64,000 nt of DNA, taken from assembly GCA_964511875.1 (NCBI GenBank), contig CAZEHS010000005.1, positions 1 through 64,000 on the forward strand, in the 5' to 3' direction. The DNA is from CAZEHS01 sp964511875 (GTDB lineage Bacteria > Bacillota > Clostridia > Peptostreptococcales > Acidaminobacteraceae). Made by a program: the position numbers and the translations under genes. Each line of letters starts with the position of its first letter. The first letter of the stretch is position 1. Under the pieces are notes generated by a model. It saw only the letters and a list, made by a program, of their open reading frames with translations, searched no databases and was not told the DNA's origin. Positions 51,677 through 58,867 of this stretch are shown one piece after another.

Positions 51677-52801
51677 CTATGCCAAGGCATTGGGCCTCGC
51701 AATGATTTCCTCGATGGAGCTGTATCCCGGCGGATAGAAATTGAAGGCCTGCACCTTTTCTTCGCCGTTCAGAACCCGAAGACCACCGGCTGCAAGGGCT
51801 TCCATTTCCTTCTCCCCCGGGATTACGGAGACCGGAGCAATGAATGAAACCTTCTCCGTAATCCAATCCGTGATGCGCTTGGAATAAGCGATGCCCCCAG
51901 TGATGACAATCTGGTCAACGGCACCTGAACGAATGACTGCCAGCTGTCCGATGCTCTTTGCCACGCCATAGGCCATTGCTCTCAGCACCAGTTCCGCCTT
52001 TTCATCACCTGCTTCAATCATTTTCTCAACATCCCGTACATCCTGTGTTCCGAAGTACGCCGCAAGGCCGGTGTTGCCTGCCAGATACATTTTCATTTCC
52101 TGGAAACTCTTACTGCTGCCGTAACACAGATCCACCATATAACGGGTTGGAATGGCCCCTGCACGCTGCGGTGACATGGCGCCTTCGTCGTCGTATACCC
52201 AATCGGCAATCCGCCCATGGTCATGGAACCCTAGGGTGATGCCGCCGCCCAGCTGGACGATGATCAGGTTCAGATCCTTGTATTTCTTGCCCACTGACTC
52301 TGCGTAGGTGATCCCCGCCATTTTTGTATTGAGGAGGTGAGCAATTGGCTTGTTGGAGATTTCAGGGATTCCAGTAATCTTGGCGATTGGATCTGCCGAG
52401 TCCACACAGGTGGGATCGTAGATGATCACAGGAATGTTCATACCCTTCACCAGCTGGTCTCCGATCAGACAGGATAAAGATGAAGCGTGCTGTGCCGCAG
52501 GAGCGTATTTCTCCGTGGCAACCATCAGTTCATTGACCTCATATGCCCCGTCCTTTGGAACGGAGTGGATGGTGCCCCCCCGGGAAACGACAATATCAAA
52601 GTCCTTCGGATCCAGATTGTTTTCCTTCAGAAAGTCTTTCACCTGGTTCGTTCTCAGGTCCAGCTGCTGCTGGGCCTTTGGCATTTGTTTCAGCTGCTCG
52701 GCGGTAACGTCGAGGGACACTTTGCTGATCATTCTATCGTCTTCAAAATAAGCAACCTTTGTGGAGGTTGAACCGCAATTGATGGTGAGTATCTTCTTCA
52801 T
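51677..52801 (-). CDS. buk: butyrate kinase
   Basis: 374 residues from ATG 52799-52801, behind AGGAGAAGG. ASKHA-fold kinase making ATP from butyryl phosphate (or a branched or related acyl phosphate). Seen are KILTINCGSTSTKVAYFE, VVSRGGTIHSVP, NLIIVQLGGGITLGFHDHGRIADW, DDEGAMSPQRAGAIP and VDQIVITGGIAYS. Length (about 355-375) and motifs match Buk rather than AckA. It is second in the crotonase - buk - BKACE - ptb operon, with a hairpin in its leader. Confidence 0.95.
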   Translation of the reverse strand: MKKILTINCGSTSTKVAYFEDDRMISKVSLDVTAEQLKQMPKAQQQLDLRTNQVKDFLKENNLDPKDFDIVVSRGGTIHSVPKDGAYEVNELMVATEKYAPAAQHASSLSCLIGDQLVKGMNIPVIIYDPTCVDSADPIAKITGIPEISNKPIAHLLNTKMAGITYAESVGKKYKDLNLIIVQLGGGITLGFHDHGRIADWVYDDEGAMSPQRAGAIPTRYMVDLCYGSSKSFQEMKMYLAGNTGLAAYFGTQDVRDVEKMIEAGDEKAELVLRAMAYGVAKSIGQLAVIRSGAVDQIVITGGIAYSKRITDWITEKVSFIAPVSVIPGEKEMEALAAGGLRVLNGEEKVQAFNFYPPGYSSIEEIIARPNALA

Positions 52802-52833
52802 ATCCTTCTCCTCATCACATATCTCTTTATAGA

Positions 52834-52869
52834 AATATATGTGGAGAAGTAAGCTCCTCCACATATATT
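52834..52869 (-). other. hairpin in the leader before buk
   Basis: AATATATGTGGAG (52834-52846) and CTCCACATATATT (52857-52869): perfect 13-base stem in the 138-base gap between the crotonase stop and buk. No T run follows on the minus strand, so it may be an mRNA processing or stability element rather than a terminator. Confidence 0.7.
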
Positions 52870-52898
52870 CAAGCGTATTAATCAATTTTTAGCAGCTT

Positions 52899-52924
52899 GT
52901 CATTGCGAGCGCAGCGCGGCAATC
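52899..52924. repeat. GTCATTGCGAG repeat, half copy B
   Basis: 26 bases matching one arm of copies A and D (GTCATTGCGAGCGCAGCGCG ...); no inverted partner arm follows. Lies 15 bases past the crotonase stop. Confidence 0.85.
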
Positions 52925-52939
52925 AACAGATTCAAAAGC

Positions 52940-53833
52940 CTATCGGATTTTGCCGACCAGAGGCGGATCGATTTTGCCTTCAAGATCCAGATATTTGATC
53001 ATGGATCCGAGTTCGGAGTGAAGCTCATTTGCACAGAACATGCCGAACATTTCTGTACCGAATGCCATATCAAGGTCGTCTGAAATTCGTTTCTTCCAAT
53101 TTCTTCTGATCAGCTGTGATGTCAGTCTCCGTGCAACACGGTTCTGAGCCATCAGCATGTCTGCGATTTCATAGGTGCGCTCCATCAGTTTTTCACGGGG
53201 AACCACTTCGGAAACGAGGCCTAGACGAACCAGCTCGCTGGCAGGCATCTTATCGCCTGTCATCAGGTACCATGCAGCGTTACGGGCGTTCATCAGCTCG
53301 AAGAAACAGCTGTGGATTCCGTCCCCAGGAACGTTGTTGGTGCCTGGAAGCATGTGAGGGTCAAGAACTGTGATATCATCAGCCGCAATAGCCAGGTCGC
53401 ACATGAGCGCCAGTTCTGTGTGGCCGCCCGAACCGCTGAGAACACCCAAAGTAGGAACTTCTACATCGTGGATCATGGTGATGATCATGCGGCGACCGTC
53501 TACGAACATGTGGTTGTAGCGGGTTTCACCTGCATTGTCGCCTTCCGGCGCCCAGCTGGCAGCTTCAAAATCGGTTACCCAGATGTTGCCTGTACCCGTG
53601 AAGATGATCATTTCAGTTGAACGATCCGTACCGAGCAAACGCCACATTTTGCCGATGGCATCGTGAAGCTCCATGGACCAGATCAGGGGGCCGCCCATGC
53701 AATGCATACGAACCGTAACGACACCGTCTTCACGTCTGTCCATGATGAAGTGCTCTTTGAACATTTCCTTGATTTCTTCGAAAGTGGGCCAATTCACGTA
53801 TTTCGTGTTTGTTACTCGGTTGCTGCCTGCCAT
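52940..53833 (-). CDS. crotonase-fold hydrolase resembling 6-oxocamphor hydrolase
   Basis: 297 residues from ATG 53831-53833, eight bases after GGAGG. Crotonase core with VPTLGVLSGSGGHTELALMCDLAIAADDITVLDPHMLPGTNNVPGDGIHSCFFEL and LVRLGLVSEVVPREKLMERTYEIADMLM. The usual enoyl-CoA hydratase GGG(C/F)E and E164-type residues are not there. Instead a histidine in GGHTELALMCD, a histidine in DPHM and an aspartate in GDGIH fall where 6-oxocamphor hydrolase has its catalytic His/Asp set, as far as I recall that enzyme. This predicts hydrolytic C-C cleavage of a (cyclic) beta-diketone. First gene of the four-gene operon behind the shared box. An enoyl-CoA hydratase remains the alternative. Confidence 0.82.
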   Translation of the reverse strand: MAGSNRVTNTKYVNWPTFEEIKEMFKEHFIMDRREDGVVTVRMHCMGGPLIWSMELHDAIGKMWRLLGTDRSTEMIIFTGTGNIWVTDFEAASWAPEGDNAGETRYNHMFVDGRRMIITMIHDVEVPTLGVLSGSGGHTELALMCDLAIAADDITVLDPHMLPGTNNVPGDGIHSCFFELMNARNAAWYLMTGDKMPASELVRLGLVSEVVPREKLMERTYEIADMLMAQNRVARRLTSQLIRRNWKKRISDDLDMAFGTEMFGMFCANELHSELGSMIKYLDLEGKIDPPLVGKIR

Positions 53834-53932
53834 TTTGTTTTCCTCCTGAGATAAATGATGTGATTGATAAATGGACAGCTCTGATTGGGCTTTCACACTG
53901 AAAACCTTCAGCTACCGTTCCTTTACAATCCC

Positions 53933-53961
53933 ATACTACCCATTCATCCGTGCATCGTAAA
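53933..53961 (-). promoter_or_regulatory. promoter of the crotonase - buk - BKACE - ptb operon
   Basis: -10 TAGTAT (53933-53938), 17-base spacer and a -35-like TTTACG (53956-53961) inside the shared box. The weak -35 suggests dependence on an activator. Confidence 0.7.
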
Positions 53962-53976
53962 ATTCGTTTTATGCAT
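53951..53976. promoter_or_regulatory. shared 26-bp regulatory box, copy 1
   Basis: Begins TGCATCG and ends TTTTATGCAT, with dyad ends TGCAT/ATGCA as in LysR-type sites. Identical over all 26 bases to copy 2 at 58664-58689, on the same strand and at the same distance from its -10. Overlaps the -35. Confidence 0.88.
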
Positions 53977-54078
53977 GGCTGAATGGCCGGTTTTCACTTT
54001 CAATGGGTGGTGATTTTCGTTATAGTTGTATCAAGGAATAGGGAGATTGAGACCTTCGATTATAAAGTGACCTAGTCT

Positions 54079-54126
54079 GTCATTGCGAAGGCCCAAGGCC
54101 CGCGGCTGGCACCTCCTCGCAATAAC
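54079..54126. repeat. GTCATTGCGA repeat, short copy C
   Basis: 48-bp compact version, GTCATTGCGAAGG ... CCTCGCAATAAC, with a divergent GC-rich centre. Lies 34 bases before the htpG start. The rest of the 327-base gap 53834-54160 holds the box and promoter noted above. Confidence 0.8.
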
Positions 54127-54160
54127 AACTTTAACTGAATAGAAAGGCGGGAACATTCAC

Positions 54161-55990
54161 ATGACAGCTCAAAATGGCTTTCTCTCAATTGAAAGCAAGA
54201 ACATATTCTCCATCTTAAAGAAATGGCTATACACGGAGCAGGACATCGTCTTTCGAGAATTGATTTCCAACGCTTCGGACGCCATTGAGAAACGGGCTGC
54301 AATCAGCGGCGAAACAGAAGCCCCCAAGGGCAGGATCACCGTTTCCATGGATACGGTCGGGCATCGGATTGTCATATCCGATAACGGCATTGGCATGACG
54401 GAAGAAGAGGTTGAAAAGTATATCAATCAGATTGCTTTTTCCGGCGCGGCTGAATTCATCAATCAGCACAGTCAGGATGAAACGGACACCATCATCGGTC
54501 ATTTCGGTGTCGGCTTCTACTCCGCTTTCATGCTGGCTGACCACGTGGCTATTGAAACAAAATCCTTTAAGGATGATGCGGCCCCTGTCCGCTGGGACTG
54601 CGGCTCCGATATGGCCTACGAGATGAAGGCCGGTTCCCGAAAAGAACCCGGCACCGATATCATCCTCTATCTGTCGGAAGACCACCCCTATTTGAAAAAA
54701 CCTGAAACCGTCCATGGCATCATCCGGAAGTACTTCATCTTCCTGAAGACGGAGGTTTATCTGGATGCACCGGAATCCGGCCCTGTGCTGGTCAATGAGC
54801 CGAGTCCCCTTTGGAAACAGCCTGAAAGTCAGATCGATTCGGAAGATATGAATGCCTATTACAAAGCGTTCTTCGACGATGTCGCTGATCCCCTCTTCTG
54901 GATCAAGTTCGAGAGCCTTGATATCGGCGTCCGCGGGATCCTGTTTTTCCGGGATATGAAAAATGGTACCGAAGAACTCGACGGCACCATCAAGGTATAC
55001 AATCGCGGGGTTTACGTGGGCGAAAACATCCCCGAACTGATTCCGAAGTTTGTAAACCTCCAGTGCGGCATCATCGAGTGTGACAATCTGCCTCTGGTGG
55101 TGTCCCGCTCCACCCTCCGGGATGAACAGAAAGATATCATCAGCCTGACGTATGAGGCCCTGTCACAGGAAGTGACCATCGCTGTCCATGACCTGTTTGA
55201 AAACCATCGGGACCGCTATGAGAAGTTCTGGCCCAACCTGAATGCTTTTGTGAAATACGGGGTATTACAGGATAAGGTTTTTGCTTCGGTCATGACCCGG
55301 AAGGTCATTTTCGAGGATATTAACGGCAGCTACAAAACCCTGAAGGAATATATGGGCGACCCTGCCAACACCCATCCGAACACCGTTTATTATGCATCCG
55401 ACGCCTTGGAACAAGCCCATTATATCGGCATATTCAAGAAGTGCCATCTGAACGCCCTTTTATTCGACCATGTGATCGATCAGCCCTTCATGCGCCGTCA
55501 GGAACTGGTTCATCAGGGCACTGGATTCGTTCGCATCGACTCCAATATCGAATCGCTGTTCAATGGCTCTTTGACGGAAGAAGATGCACCAAAGATTGAG
55601 GCCCTGACACAGAAAATCCACCATGCCCTGGGAGACCGGATGAGCATGATGGATCTAAAGATCACCAATCTGGAGCAGGACAGCATTACAACCCTGATCA
55701 TCAACGATGAAAAGTCCCGCCGCATGGCCGATATGCTTGAGATTTACGGGATGATCAAGTCCACGGATAGCCGATTGAAGGAGCTGCAGTCAAAGAGCAC
55801 CTACCTTGTGAATCTGAGCAACCCCATTATCGGATATGTCCTGAATGCAAACGACGAGCACCAGTCCTCCACCGTTATGAACCACCTCTTCGATCTGGCC
55901 CTGATGAGTCAGGGGACCATGGATCTTGGGGATATGGCCGCCTTTATTTCACGGAGCGAAAGCATCCTCACGGCATTTGCACAAAACTAG
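54161..55990 (+). CDS. htpG: HtpG, Hsp90 chaperone
   Basis: 609 residues. N-terminal GHKL ATPase with RELISNASDAIEKR, DNGIGMTEEEVEKYI, IGHFGVGFYSAFMLAD and EPGTDIILYL; middle domain with GILFFRDM, YNRGVYVGENIPELIPKF and DNLPLVVSRSTLRDE; C-terminal dimerisation part. Slightly shorter than E. coli HtpG (624). ATG follows AAAGGCGGGAA, a moderate ribosome site. It is the only plus-strand gene between LysR and the window end, set in the middle of the catabolic island, perhaps by chance. Confidence 0.96.
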   Translation: MTAQNGFLSIESKNIFSILKKWLYTEQDIVFRELISNASDAIEKRAAISGETEAPKGRITVSMDTVGHRIVISDNGIGMTEEEVEKYINQIAFSGAAEFINQHSQDETDTIIGHFGVGFYSAFMLADHVAIETKSFKDDAAPVRWDCGSDMAYEMKAGSRKEPGTDIILYLSEDHPYLKKPETVHGIIRKYFIFLKTEVYLDAPESGPVLVNEPSPLWKQPESQIDSEDMNAYYKAFFDDVADPLFWIKFESLDIGVRGILFFRDMKNGTEELDGTIKVYNRGVYVGENIPELIPKFVNLQCGIIECDNLPLVVSRSTLRDEQKDIISLTYEALSQEVTIAVHDLFENHRDRYEKFWPNLNAFVKYGVLQDKVFASVMTRKVIFEDINGSYKTLKEYMGDPANTHPNTVYYASDALEQAHYIGIFKKCHLNALLFDHVIDQPFMRRQELVHQGTGFVRIDSNIESLFNGSLTEEDAPKIEALTQKIHHALGDRMSMMDLKITNLEQDSITTLIINDEKSRRMADMLEIYGMIKSTDSRLKELQSKSTYLVNLSNPIIGYVLNANDEHQSSTVMNHLFDLALMSQGTMDLGDMAAFISRSESILTAFAQN

Positions 55991-56022
55991 CCCATTACTA
56001 GCCCACCTCTCAAACCAATACA

Positions 56023-56063
56023 AAAGAGACTGAACGTGTCCTCATAACCCGTTCAGTCTCTTT
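56023..56063. terminator. bidirectional hairpin terminator
   Basis: AAAGAGACTGAACG (56023-56036) and CGTTCAGTCTCTTT (56050-56063), a perfect 14-base stem between convergent htpG and the DUF1858-like gene. Confidence 0.88.
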
Positions 56064-56084
56064 CACTTTAATCGCTTATCTAAT

Positions 56085-56459
56085 TCACTGGTAGCCCACC
56101 AACATATCATTGACTTTGCTTACAAACCCATCCGTATCAATCCGAAGGCTTCTGGCAATCATCCCCACAGTGGCTTCCTTCAGCATCCCCATGCCCGCGG
56201 GCCCCTTCAGACCAGCCAGCTCCGGATCCAGTGTGAAGAAATCCTCCCTGAACGCAGGGTACTTTGTTAAGAGCTCCTGGATATTCTGCTCTTCGTCGAT
56301 CACAGGATTTCCGACCTCTCCATTTAAGATTTGAAAGGTCTCCGCCGCTTCAGCCGCAATCAGGCTCCCTTGCAGCTCTCCGCCGCTCTTTGCCAATAAC
56401 GCCTCAGCGATTTCCAGTAATCGTGTCAATTTTGCTTCAATGCGATCAAGCTGATTCAT
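56085..56459 (-). CDS. DUF1858-like small protein
   Basis: 124 residues from ATG 56457-56459 behind GGAGG. N-terminal coiled coil (NQLDRIEAKLTRLLEIAEALLAKSGG), then a segment NIQELLTKYPAFREDFFTLDPELAG and TVGMIARSLRIDTDGFVSKVNDML resembling the DUF1858 helical domain. It lacks the cysteine often seen in that family. It lies 15 bases after the OFA-type transporter in an SDR - transporter - DUF1858 unit. Function unknown. Confidence 0.65.
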   Translation of the reverse strand: MNQLDRIEAKLTRLLEIAEALLAKSGGELQGSLIAAEAAETFQILNGEVGNPVIDEEQNIQELLTKYPAFREDFFTLDPELAGLKGPAGMGMLKEATVGMIARSLRIDTDGFVSKVNDMLVGYQ

Positions 56460-56474
56460 CAGAACCTCCTTCAA

Positions 56475-57752
56475 TCAGGCAGCTGCCTCTTCCGAATCCG
56501 CATTCATATTGTACTTTATGAACGAAATGGCAATGGCGCTCACAACTGAAAGGACCAGAAATATTACGTACGCTGATTCTGTATTTCCCGTCATGCCCCC
56601 CACAACTCCCAGCACCACAAAAGCAGCTGACCGGATAACACCCATGATCATATTGACAACACTGTAGGCTGTGGGAAAGTCATTCCGCCCGAAACAGTAC
56701 GTTGTCATGGATGGCGGGAAATTGCCTGTACCGCCGATACCCAGTCCAATCATGACAATTCCGATCATCAGGGTAGTCATCCCTCCCGGAGCAATGAGAA
56801 AACCAATGGCAACAGCATACCAGATACCATAGGCCTGAGAAGCAAAACGCGTTCCCCACTTCTGGTCGATCAGCCCCCACAGATAGGAGCCGAAAACGCC
56901 AACGAGAGCGGCCGTGGTCATGGTCATCAACGCCTTATCCAGTGAAAACCCTCGACTGCCTATCAAATAGGGGATCAGTTGGGACATGATTCCCACGACT
57001 CCCATTCCAGCAAATCCATAAGCGATACCCAGCTTCCATATGGTCCAGGAAGAGAGCGCCTGCATGTAGCTCATGCTTTTGCCGGTTTCATCAACTTTGT
57101 CTGCTGATTTCCCGACCGGTGTTTCATTATCCGGGTAAAGCCCGCACTCCTCAGGGGTCATCTTAGCAAATAACTGATTCAATACCCCTATCAGAATCAG
57201 AATTGCAGCAAAGATATATAAAGCATGAGTGATATTCCCGCGGGGATCGAATACTTTGCTGAAAACGGTTAAAAACAGTGGAATCGTTGCAGAAGCCACA
57301 TTCATCCCCATGGTGGCAAAACCCAGCACAATCCCTTTCTTATTAGGAAACCAGTTTGCGACCATGGAAAAGCCGCAGATAACCGCAAAACAGTTGATAA
57401 ACGTGATTGCTAAGGTTTCCATGATCCCGTACATTAGAATATTCACGCTCTGTCCAAACAGCACCAATGAGATTGCCGCCCCAAACAAGGCGATAGTCGT
57501 TGCTGATTTGAGTCCGAACTTCATTACGACCACACCCCAGAACGATGTTAGAATAAGTGCCACGACAGAAGCCGGTGTCGCAATTGCCAGCAGTTGATCC
57601 GGATTCCATCCCTTTAATGCCGCGAAACCTGGAACGATGATATTCAAACCATCCACGGTCAATCCAGTCATGAAATACAGAAGAATGGCAGAGTACGCAA
57701 TTACCCCTGTACCCTGTTTACCAAAATTGTAGCTCACTTTGTTTGTTCCCAT
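56475..57752 (-). CDS. OFA-type MFS transporter
   Basis: 425 residues from ATG 57750-57752, seven bases after GGAGG. About twelve membrane segments; the OFA (oxalate/formate antiporter) pattern is suggested by SAILLYFMTGLTVDGLNIIVPGF at the start, GFSMVANWFPNKKGIVLGFATMG and a cytosolic loop with TPEECGLYPDNETP. It probably moves an organic anion, maybe the substrate or the product of the island. Second in the SDR - transporter - DUF1858-like operon behind the shared box. Confidence 0.88.
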   Translation of the reverse strand: MGTNKVSYNFGKQGTGVIAYSAILLYFMTGLTVDGLNIIVPGFAALKGWNPDQLLAIATPASVVALILTSFWGVVVMKFGLKSATTIALFGAAISLVLFGQSVNILMYGIMETLAITFINCFAVICGFSMVANWFPNKKGIVLGFATMGMNVASATIPLFLTVFSKVFDPRGNITHALYIFAAILILIGVLNQLFAKMTPEECGLYPDNETPVGKSADKVDETGKSMSYMQALSSWTIWKLGIAYGFAGMGVVGIMSQLIPYLIGSRGFSLDKALMTMTTAALVGVFGSYLWGLIDQKWGTRFASQAYGIWYAVAIGFLIAPGGMTTLMIGIVMIGLGIGGTGNFPPSMTTYCFGRNDFPTAYSVVNMIMGVIRSAAFVVLGVVGGMTGNTESAYVIFLVLSVVSAIAISFIKYNMNADSEEAAA

Positions 57753-57840
57753 ATCAACACCTCCACCTGGATTATGTACCGCGAAAACGGTCATCGGTTC
57801 ATGTAGTTCGTAAAATGCGCTTACAGTGGGATGCAGCTGT

Positions 57841-58602
57841 CTAATATAATGTGGCTCCGTGATCTACATAGAGTATCTGACCGGTTATTGCTTTGGAAGC
57901 ATCACTGGCGAAGAAAAGGATGGCTTCAGCCTGGTCATTGACATCCGCAAACGGTAATGTGATATCAATATGCTTTGCACAGGCATCGGCAAACTCCATG
58001 TTGAATGTTTTCATTGCTTCAGGGGAGTTGAGCGGCGTTGGCGTTGGCCCAGGACCAACGGCATTGCAGCGGATAGCCGTCGGCGAATACTGAAGGGCTA
58101 TATTCTTAGTCATGGCATTCACCGCAGCTTTAGCAGCGCTGTAAGAGATGCCGGCGACCCCTTGGCTGCCAATGGAAGAGATGTTGACAATAGAACCCTT
58201 CTCCGCTTTTTCCATGTGTTCAAGCACATATTTGCTCATATAGTAGACCGAATACTGATCAATCTTGCAAATCGTATCATACCACTCTTCTGTACACAGG
58301 TTGATCGGCATATGTCTGTCCGCAATCCCAGCATTGTTCACCAGGATATCAATCCGTCCATATTTCCTGATGGTTTCCTCCACAACTTTCTTACAATCTT
58401 CAATAATTGAAACATCCGCCTGTACAGCCATGATTTCGCCGCCCATCGCAGTGATGGCTTCAACCGTTTCCTTATTTGCAGCTTCCCGTCTGGATGAAAT
58501 GACGACCTTCGCCCCTTCTTTGCAGAAAAGCTCGGCTGCAGCACGACCAATTCCTGAATTCCCGCCTGTAATGATGGCGATTTTATTATCGAGTCTTCCC
58601 AC
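57841..58602 (-). CDS. short-chain dehydrogenase/reductase
   Basis: 253 residues from GTG 58600-58602, eight bases after GGAGG. Classical SDR: cofactor loop TGGNSGIGRAA (12-22), ADVS, NNAGIA, catalytic Ser in NISSIGSQG and Tyr/Lys in YSAAK, and VGPGPTPTPL. The arginines in SSRREA suggest NADP(H), but this is a guess. It should reduce a ketone or oxidise a secondary alcohol; FabG-like, BaiA-like and cyclic-ketone reductases share this layout. First gene of its operon, with the shared box over its promoter. Confidence 0.93.
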   Translation of the reverse strand: MGRLDNKIAIITGGNSGIGRAAAELFCKEGAKVVISSRREAANKETVEAITAMGGEIMAVQADVSIIEDCKKVVEETIRKYGRIDILVNNAGIADRHMPINLCTEEWYDTICKIDQYSVYYMSKYVLEHMEKAEKGSIVNISSIGSQGVAGISYSAAKAAVNAMTKNIALQYSPTAIRCNAVGPGPTPTPLNSPEAMKTFNMEFADACAKHIDITLPFADVNDQAEAILFFASDASKAITGQILYVDHGATLY

Positions 58603-58645
58603 GTACAGTTCCTCCTGAGTTGTGTTTGATGGTCCTCACACCCTA

Positions 58646-58674
58646 ATAATAGGTATTTAACTCTGCATCGTAAA
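58646..58674 (-). promoter_or_regulatory. promoter of the SDR operon
   Basis: -10 TATTAT (58646-58651), 17-base spacer and TTTACG (58669-58674) as -35 inside the shared box: the same geometry as at 53933-53961. Confidence 0.7.
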
Positions 58675-58689
58675 ATTCGTTTTATGCAT
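58664..58689. promoter_or_regulatory. shared 26-bp regulatory box, copy 2
   Basis: Exact copy of 53951-53976 in the same orientation relative to the downstream operon, 62 bases before the SDR start. Flanking bases differ between the copies, so this is conservation of the box itself rather than of a longer duplication. Confidence 0.88.
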
Positions 58690-58750
58690 AGTGAAATCTG
58701 TAATGGGATTGTCTGTAATACACTGTCATATTTTAATCAAAACACTTTTT

Positions 58751-58863
58751 GTCATTGCGAGAAGCGCAGCGACGCGGCAATCTCTCCCTTGAAAATACTG
58801 TTATACCCTTGTTCCAAAGATACATAATCTAGGGAGAGATTGCCGCGCTGCGCTCGCAATGAC
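58751..58863. repeat. GTCATTGCGAG palindromic repeat, copy D
   Basis: 113 bp with inverted arms like copy A: GTCATTGCGAGAAGCGCAGC ... CTCTCCCT at the left, AGGGAGAGATTGCCGCGCTG ... CAATGAC at the right. Copies A and D share their arms but not the loop. It ends four bases before the reductase stop at 58868. Confidence 0.9.
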
Positions 58864-58867
58864 AGTC

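Noticed and set aside
50685..52801. Lysine-fermentation (Kam/Kdd/Kce) cluster
   Set aside because: Only the BKACE-family gene fits; aminomutases, the dehydrogenase and the ammonia-lyase of that pathway are missing nearby.
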